NCBI RefSeq assembly: GCF_900167135.1
Contig: NZ_FUWZ01000001.1
Location: 1,350,336 to 1,414,335, forward strand
Length of the DNA stretch: 64,000 nt
Reading direction: 5' to 3'
DNA from: Chitinophaga eiseniae
Lineage (GTDB): Bacteria; Bacteroidota; Bacteroidia; Chitinophagales; Chitinophagaceae
Shown: positions 58,982 through 64,000 of the stretch, one piece after another
Layout: each line of letters begins with the position of its first letter
How positions within the stretch are numbered: position 1 is the first letter of the stretch
Position numbers and translations under genes: made by a program
The notes under the pieces: model-generated
Seen by the model: the letters and a program-made list of their open reading frames with translations, nothing else
The model's database searches: none
What the model was told of the DNA's origin: nothing

Positions 58982-60478
58982 ATGGCTAAAGAAACTTTCA
59001 ACCGTGACGGAAATAGAAACGACCGGGTTTGGTTTGTACCATCAGAGCTGATTGATGAATACTGGATAGTCCGACACAGTCATCCTGGCCACCAGGTTTA
59101 TGAAATCGGACATGAACTACAGGTCCTGGACAAAAAGGCGGATTTTATCGACGCGTATAAATCTTTCCTAGAAGTTGCAGTGAAGGAACCTCTGGAACGA
59201 AAAGAGTATGTGGATTTTAACCTGGTAGGCACATATAAAGGACAGCGTGTACAGTTCAGCATGGAAGGTACTCCGGAGGGAGAAACTGGTCTTCATGTTG
59301 CCTCGGCTTATGCAAGTGGTACCACGTTAAAAGATCGGCATTGGGATTTTGAACAGTATCATAACCCATCCGACCCTATTATGCTTGACCTGCCCGCCGG
59401 CTATTATTCTGCTGAACTGAAGTTTGCCGGACCCGCTGCTAAAATAGACCAGGAGATTTATGATGCGATGAACAATGCTTTTGTTAACGGAAATGCCTGG
59501 ATGGCTTTCAATACGGTTTCTTTTCATAAAAACATCAGCGACTTTGATTTTTTCTCTTGCGAAAGAGAAGCTGAGCATCATATTTTTTCTATGGGGCGGG
59601 ATTTAGATGAATACCGTGTGGTAGAGCTAAAATCTGTTGATGCCGCTGTGCGAGGAATAATTTATGGGGTTGATGAATATCGTTGGTATAACACAATCAA
59701 CCCAGATTTTTTACGACGTGAAAATGGTATTGAGATGAATGAGAAGGTATATGAATATCATAAAAAGCAGTTAAGGAGCCGGGGTGTTGGTGATGCTCTG
59801 GACGATGCCCTGAAGATAATGCTGGAAAAGGGAGAAAAGCAGTCCAGCTTATATCATACTACAAAGTTCGGTGAAGACCTTTCGGTTACCACATTTAAGT
59901 ATAACAAATCAAACCGCCCGGACAGTGATCTTGTATTCCTGAATGAAATGGAATTATTAGTAAAACCCAAAGTGGGAGAAATACAAAAGCAATCATTTGA
60001 TATTACCGGCAATTCTGACGTGATCACCATTAAGAATGCCTACAACGCCATGCAAAAGCGGTCTTTTCTTATCAACAAAGACGAGAAGGAATGGGCCTTT
60101 CTTGATTTTAAACAGATAGACAAAGACGGTAACCATCCCCTGGTAAGGGTGAAGGGAGTTGATGCGGAAGCTGTATTAAGAAGGTATCCCGGAATAAAAG
60201 AGATGTCCACGCCAGAAGAAAGCCAGCGGTTGGTTAGTTCGCTTGAAAGAGGTAACCGGCAGATGGTCCATGTTGGAGAAAACCGCTTTTTTGTTGAAGC
60301 GCTTCCTCTTCATGATACTTTGCGTGTTTATAAGGAGAATCTTCAGCAGACAACTGTGGAGGCGCTGAAGCCTGCTGCTCAGCAGAAGCAGTCTGATAGC
60401 CAAGCTACTGGCCAAAATGTTACGAAGGAGGGAAACGCCCAAAAAAACGATCAGCATAGAGGGCAGTCTATCTCCTGA
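58982..60478 (+). CDS. Large element-associated protein of unknown function
   Basis: A 498-residue soluble protein. The N-terminal half (DEYWIVRHSHPGHQVYEIGHELQVLDKKADFIDAYKSFLEVAVKEPLERKEYVDF) and the repeated motif in the second half (NEMELLVKPKVGEIQKQSFDITGNSDVITIKNAYNAMQKRSFLINKDEKEWAFLDFKQIDKDGNHPL) are not assigned to a family by me. The C-terminus is Gln-rich. It follows traN by 20 bp within the operon, so it is probably expressed with the transfer genes; perhaps a protein moved to recipients. Confidence 0.6.
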   Translation: MAKETFNRDGNRNDRVWFVPSELIDEYWIVRHSHPGHQVYEIGHELQVLDKKADFIDAYKSFLEVAVKEPLERKEYVDFNLVGTYKGQRVQFSMEGTPEGETGLHVASAYASGTTLKDRHWDFEQYHNPSDPIMLDLPAGYYSAELKFAGPAAKIDQEIYDAMNNAFVNGNAWMAFNTVSFHKNISDFDFFSCEREAEHHIFSMGRDLDEYRVVELKSVDAAVRGIIYGVDEYRWYNTINPDFLRRENGIEMNEKVYEYHKKQLRSRGVGDALDDALKIMLEKGEKQSSLYHTTKFGEDLSVTTFKYNKSNRPDSDLVFLNEMELLVKPKVGEIQKQSFDITGNSDVITIKNAYNAMQKRSFLINKDEKEWAFLDFKQIDKDGNHPLVRVKGVDAEAVLRRYPGIKEMSTPEESQRLVSSLERGNRQMVHVGENRFFVEALPLHDTLRVYKENLQQTTVEALKPAAQQKQSDSQATGQNVTKEGNAQKNDQHRGQSIS

Positions 60479-60515
60479 ATTTAGTACGCTTTGTGAATTT
60501 TTGAATTGGTGTGTT

Positions 60516-60839
60516 ATGGAGAAAGCGCGTGAGAGATTAACAGCAGTTATGGATTCCGTTAAAAATGACGGTAGGGTAGGAGCTACTCACCTCAGTTTGT
60601 ACCTGGCATTGTTCCAGGTATGGAATCAGACAGATTTTGAAGAACCGATATCAATAAACCGTCCGGAGGTGTTGGAGATGGCGAAGATCAGCAGGTCTAC
60701 CTACCACAGGTGTATGAATGACCTGAACGAGCTGGGATATGTTAAGTACATTCCATCCTATCATCCAATACTGGGTAGTATAGTGTATATGGCTGACTTC
60801 CAGGATTCATCAGGCCGGCCCCAAAATAAAATAGATTAA
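60516..60839 (+). CDS. Winged-helix small DNA-binding protein
   Basis: A 107-residue protein with a winged-helix pattern: HLSLYLALFQVWNQTDFEEPISINRPEVLEMAKISRSTYHRCMNDLNELGYVKYIPSYHPILGSIVYM. Such proteins occur in Bacteroidetes elements next to integration genes and resemble replication-initiator or excision-factor domains. I use the ATG at 60516 (MEKARERL). A terminator follows at 60920-60944. Confidence 0.65.
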   Translation: MEKARERLTAVMDSVKNDGRVGATHLSLYLALFQVWNQTDFEEPISINRPEVLEMAKISRSTYHRCMNDLNELGYVKYIPSYHPILGSIVYMADFQDSSGRPQNKID

Positions 60840-60919
60840 TATACTGTAAGCCTGAAAAGGAAGCAGCCGGTAGGAGTACCACTGCCAGCGATAGGGCTTG
60901 CTGACGGGGATAAACCTCT

Positions 60920-60944
60920 GCCAAAGCCTGATACAGGCTTTGGC
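60920..60944 (+). terminator. Terminator of the tra operon
   Basis: GCCAAAGCCTG (60920-60930) pairs perfectly with CAGGCTTTGGC (60934-60944) around ATA. TATTCCTATTTG follows, a modest T-run. Confidence 0.75.
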
Positions 60945-61106
60945 TATTCCTATTTGTTGCAAACTGACAAGAATTTAATATTTTTGCTGTCATCGGGATG
61001 TTTCTATTTCCTGCTTGATCAGCGGCCTGCTGGTCATTATTCCTTTTAATTCTTTCCTTGTGTTTGCAATTGCAGCTTCATTGTGTGATGTTGTAAATGG
61101 TGTGTT

Positions 61107-61184
61107 ATGGATGAAATTGAAGATCAATTGCTGGATTTTATCGCGGAGTTAATTGTGGAAGTTATTTTAAAGGAATCCGAATGA
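61107..61184 (+). CDS. 25-residue acidic leader ORF coupled to the recombinase
   Basis: ATG at 61107 to TGA at 61182-61184 encodes MDEIEDQLLDFIAELIVEVILKESE. Its stop overlaps the recombinase ATG as ATGA, so translation is probably coupled. I believe such short acidic helices precede recombinase genes in other Bacteroidetes elements. It could simply set translation or act as a small partner protein. Confidence 0.55.
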   Translation: MDEIEDQLLDFIAELIVEVILKESE

Positions 61185-62752
61185 ATATAGAAGACATCGT
61201 TTTTGCCAACGCTTTCAGCGACCTGATTTCAAATGCTATTGGTTACATCCGTATAAGCATTAAGGACCAATCACTATACAGCCTCGAATATCAGGATAGA
61301 GGTATAAGGGACTATTGTACCCGCAATAACCTGAATCTTATCAGCGTGTTCAAGGATGAAGGTGAACATAGTGATACCTTTGATCGTCCGAACTGGCTTG
61401 CCCTGGAACAGTTTATAAAAAAGTACAAAGGCAAGGTGAAATACCTTATCATAATTGACTATGATAGGTTCAGCCGTGACCTTGCAGAGGCGCTGTTAAA
61501 AATAAAGGAACTGGAAAACCGCCTGGGCGTCAAAATTCTATCCACCCATGAACATATAGATACTGATACGCAGGACCCGCAGACGTTCATGAATCGTGCT
61601 TTTAAGCTGATGGTCGCAAACCATGAGTTAATAAATATCCGGAGACGTACCAAGAATGGTATCCGTACAGCATTGGAAGCAGGGCGTATGGTAAACCTGG
61701 CGCCGTTCGGCTACAAGAACGCCAGGGATGAACAGGGGAAAGCTATTATAGTTATCGACCCGGTTAAGAGCAAAATTGTAGGGAAAATTTTTACGGACTT
61801 TTTGTACGGTGTTTCTATAGCCAGCATCTTGAAGTCGGTTACCCGCCAGGGATTTAACCTGAAAAGCCAAAGCGCCGTTAGCCGTATTTTGTTGAATCCT
61901 GTCTACGCAGGTCTTTTAAAGGTACCGGCAGGCAATAATGAACCGGAAAAAATGGTACGGGCTATCCATACGCCTATCATTAGCGAGGCGGTCTACTGGC
62001 AGGTCAATGAACAGATAATAGGCAGAACCCGGGGGAGAGCGGTACCGCGTCCTGAAGTGCCTCTTCGCGGGATACTGCGGTGTACCTGCGGAGCTGCGTT
62101 GACTGCCGGCTTCAGTAAAGGCCGTAACAAATACTATCTATATTATCGGTGCGTACATGAGCCGTGGAAAAACTATAGGGGAGAGAAGCTGCACGAAATG
62201 GTGGACGAGCTTCTTCATAATTTGTCTTTTTCTGCCAGGCAGTTGCGGATAATTATTTCTAAGGTGAAGGAAAAGTTTGATGAACAGCTGAAGAACAGAG
62301 CCACCGTTATTAAGAATAAGGATAAGGCGCTGACTGAGGTAAATAAAAAGATCAACGATCTGGAAGAAAAGTTAATCAACGGTGTCATTGAAAATTCCAC
62401 CTACAAAAAGTGGTTCAGCAAACTTTCTAGTGAACGGTCTTTGCTGCAAAGTGATATTACAAAGTTGAAGGGAGATATAAATCAGCGCTGGTCTAAGCTG
62501 GAAAAGGCTTTGCCGTATTTATGTGATATGAAAAATCTGTATCACAAGTTGGGTATAAACGCAAAACAGAAACTTTTAAAGATGTGGTTCAAACCTACTC
62601 TCATATATGACGGGGAGGTACTTAGAACCAACTTATTACACCCTAGTTTAATGGCTAACTACTTGAGTATAAAAGAAAAAAGGCTGCTCTTTGTTGAGCA
62701 GCCTTCTCTGAGTTTTGCCAAAAACTCCATAAGTACCCCAGATGGGAGTTGA
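61181..62752 (+). CDS. Large serine recombinase (integrase of the element)
   Basis: A 523-residue large serine recombinase. N-terminal resolvase domain with catalytic Ser26 (IGYIRISIKDQSLYSLEYQ) and conserved Arg in DYDRFSRDLAEALLKIKELE; a recombinase domain (AGRMVNLAPFGYKN); a zinc ribbon (RCTCGAAL...YYRCVHEPWKNY); and a coiled coil (TEVNKKINDLEEKLINGV). It should integrate and excise the element. The last 19 bases of the gene lie inside the tRNA-Leu gene, so its C-terminal tail is encoded by or across the attachment junction. Confidence 0.93.
   Translation: MNIEDIVFANAFSDLISNAIGYIRISIKDQSLYSLEYQDRGIRDYCTRNNLNLISVFKDEGEHSDTFDRPNWLALEQFIKKYKGKVKYLIIIDYDRFSRDLAEALLKIKELENRLGVKILSTHEHIDTDTQDPQTFMNRAFKLMVANHELINIRRRTKNGIRTALEAGRMVNLAPFGYKNARDEQGKAIIVIDPVKSKIVGKIFTDFLYGVSIASILKSVTRQGFNLKSQSAVSRILLNPVYAGLLKVPAGNNEPEKMVRAIHTPIISEAVYWQVNEQIIGRTRGRAVPRPEVPLRGILRCTCGAALTAGFSKGRNKYYLYYRCVHEPWKNYRGEKLHEMVDELLHNLSFSARQLRIIISKVKEKFDEQLKNRATVIKNKDKALTEVNKKINDLEEKLINGVIENSTYKKWFSKLSSERSLLQSDITKLKGDINQRWSKLEKALPYLCDMKNLYHKLGINAKQKLLKMWFKPTLIYDGEVLRTNLLHPSLMANYLSIKEKRLLFVEQPSLSFAKNSISTPDGS
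62680..62705 (-). terminator. Terminator of the tRNA operon inside the recombinase gene
   Basis: AAGGCTGCTC (62680-62689) pairs perfectly with GAGCAGCCTT (62696-62705) around TTTGTT. On the minus strand TTTTCTTTT follows, so it would end transcription from the tRNA genes, 29 bp beyond tRNA-Leu. On the plus strand it is coding (LLFVEQPS). Confidence 0.7.
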
Positions 62753-62819
62753 ACCCACACTCGCATTGCTGCGAACGGGATTTTAAGTCCCGCGTGTCTA
62801 CCAATTCCACCACCAGGGT
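62734..62819 (-). tRNA. tRNA-Leu (anticodon TAA)
   Basis: An 86-nt tRNA with a long variable arm. Acceptor ACCCTGG (62819-62813) pairs with CTGGGGT; the D arm is GTGGAATTGGTAGAC, the anticodon loop CTTAAAA gives TAA, and the T arm is GTGGGTTCAACTCCCAT. CCA is not encoded. It lies at the right junction of the conjugative element, and its 3' end overlaps the recombinase stop. Confidence 0.92.
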
Positions 62820-62838
62820 ATCAAGGTGTAAAACCTGG

Positions 62839-62911
<73 letters not shown>

Positions 62912-63056
62912 AGGTTGTCTAATATAAGAACTTTTTCAACGTTTAGCACAGGGCTTTTTTCGTTGGGACTGCAAAGATAGCAATCTTTTTGAAGCTGCAA
63001 AATTTTTTTGGCGTTGAGCTAAAAGAATTTATGCATTCCATAAATTTTAACTGTAA

Positions 63057-63908
63057 CTAGGGGTTCAGCTCATAGCTGTACTTTACCATGCCCAGCAGTT
63101 CTTTCCCTTTGCCATAGCAGCTTTCCTTTGAGGGCAGACCGTTACCCTGGTACTCGTATTCCCAGATGGTATAGGATGACGTTTGTGCGTTGACGGTAGT
63201 CATTTTCGTTACCTGTCCCTGGGCATTATATTCAAAGATATAGTCCGGCAGCATACGTTTCTTCGCAGGCTGATAGCGGTATACATCGGTCAGCTGCCCG
63301 TTTTTGTCATAGTTGTAAAAGATACGTTTGGCGGGAGCGCCTTTGCGCTGCTCCAGCTCTTCGGTCACATGACCGGCACTGTCTGTCTTGAAGGTGACCA
63401 GCGCGGAATCGGTGCTGATGCCCTTTTTCTGGACCATCTGTTGCAGCCGGCCGGCGCTGTCATAACGATAGCTGCGCGTCTCGTCAAACCGCATCTTGCT
63501 CTCCCGGGCAATGGAGCTGCTGCTGACAGACTGCAATCTGCCCTGTGCGTCGTACCGGTATAAAGTAGTGGTGATACTGCCGGCGGAGCTGTCTACAGTC
63601 TTCGTCAGCAACCCCTTGGAAGAAAAAGAGGAGGTAAGGGCCGAATAGCCGGTGGCGGTGGACTGTGTCTGCGATTTCATCTGGTGATAGGTGGGGCTCA
63701 GGCTGCGCTCACAGCGAAAATCCCGGTCTATCTCCATCGTGGCGGCATCCAGCGTCATCACCCGCTGCAGCTTCACCTTGTTCTCCTTCAGCAACGCCAT
63801 GGTAGCCACAGTCTGCTGCGTATTATAGATGTCCTGAAAATAAAACTGTGTATACGCCTTGCTGCCCACGGCCAGCATTCCCAATACCAATAGGATCGTC
63901 TTCTTCAT
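63057..63908 (-). CDS. Exported YD/RHS-repeat-like protein
   Basis: A 283-residue protein with a signal peptide (MKKTILLVLGMLAVGSKAYTQ). Repeats of YRYDAQGRLQSV, YRYDSAGRLQQMV, YNYDKNGQLTDVY and FEYNAQGQVTKMT are YD repeats, as found in RHS-type and similar cell-surface proteins. It has no toxin domain. It lies in chromosomal DNA right of the tRNAs and outside the conjugative element. Function unknown, probably surface or periplasmic. Confidence 0.8.
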   Translation of the reverse strand: MKKTILLVLGMLAVGSKAYTQFYFQDIYNTQQTVATMALLKENKVKLQRVMTLDAATMEIDRDFRCERSLSPTYHQMKSQTQSTATGYSALTSSFSSKGLLTKTVDSSAGSITTTLYRYDAQGRLQSVSSSSIARESKMRFDETRSYRYDSAGRLQQMVQKKGISTDSALVTFKTDSAGHVTEELEQRKGAPAKRIFYNYDKNGQLTDVYRYQPAKKRMLPDYIFEYNAQGQVTKMTTVNAQTSSYTIWEYEYQGNGLPSKESCYGKGKELLGMVKYSYELNP

Positions 63909-64000
63909 GTAGGTAATAATCGCTGATTTTTAATGGTGACAATTACGACAAATGTAAAACGCAATTTTCATATTAAAATTTTTTGACCGTATAAGATACA

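Overview
The window looks like a Bacteroidota chromosome, most likely Chitinophaga or a close relative. The signs are a SusC/SusD pair, a Bacteroidetes-type conjugation module (TraE to TraN order), RagB/TlpA-type lipoproteins and thioredoxins, few Shine-Dalgarno sites, and TAnnTTTG-like -7 boxes. The genus is inference; all family calls come from reading motifs, with no database search.

Bases 1 to about 10,000 read as ordinary chromosomal genes. They include a DHA2-type MFS exporter cut by the window edge, two tandem alpha/beta hydrolases under a TetR repressor with two near-identical palindromic operators, an AraC regulator, a TraB-like secreted protein, a cupin, a Na+/H+ antiporter remnant, a divergent HxlR/azoreductase pair, an amidohydrolase and a Crp/Fnr regulator.

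Bases 10,000 to 21,600 are AT-rich accessory DNA. They hold a complete His-Xaa-Ser (hxsA-hxsD-hxsB-hxsC) peptide-modification cassette. A papain-like protein that has lost its catalytic Cys and His faces it, and a 38-codon peptide gene with its own terminator lies just upstream. Next come an XRE/ImmA regulator with an unknown partner, a three-gene STAS-HATPase / STAS-like / PIN cassette, and a Shedu-type (DUF4263) nuclease. This is probably a conflict/defence island.

Bases 21,700 to 62,730 are an integrative conjugative element. Mobilisation genes (VirD4-type coupling protein, relaxase, MobA-like accessory protein) sit beside a 39-bp nested hairpin that is a good oriT candidate. Then come ssb and DUF932 genes and a cargo stretch: a DUF6602-like nuclease, a zincin/PIN pair, a proteasome-fold orphan, AraC and RteC-like regulators, a large putative nuclease, and a DUF6520/SusD/SusC/TlpA nutrient-uptake set. 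An unexplained array of three ~76-bp structured repeats ending in a 105-bp palindrome lies between 44.15 and 44.44 kb. After two SymE-like genes and a HEPN protein, the tra operon (TraE, F, G, I, J, K, M, N) leads to a large serine recombinase. Its reading frame runs into the 3' end of a tRNA-Leu gene, marking the right end of the element. I could not locate the left end.

The strongest candidates for something new are the tandem structured repeat array, the STAS-HATPase/STAS-like/PIN triad, and the extended Hxs locus with its pseudo-protease and small peptide.
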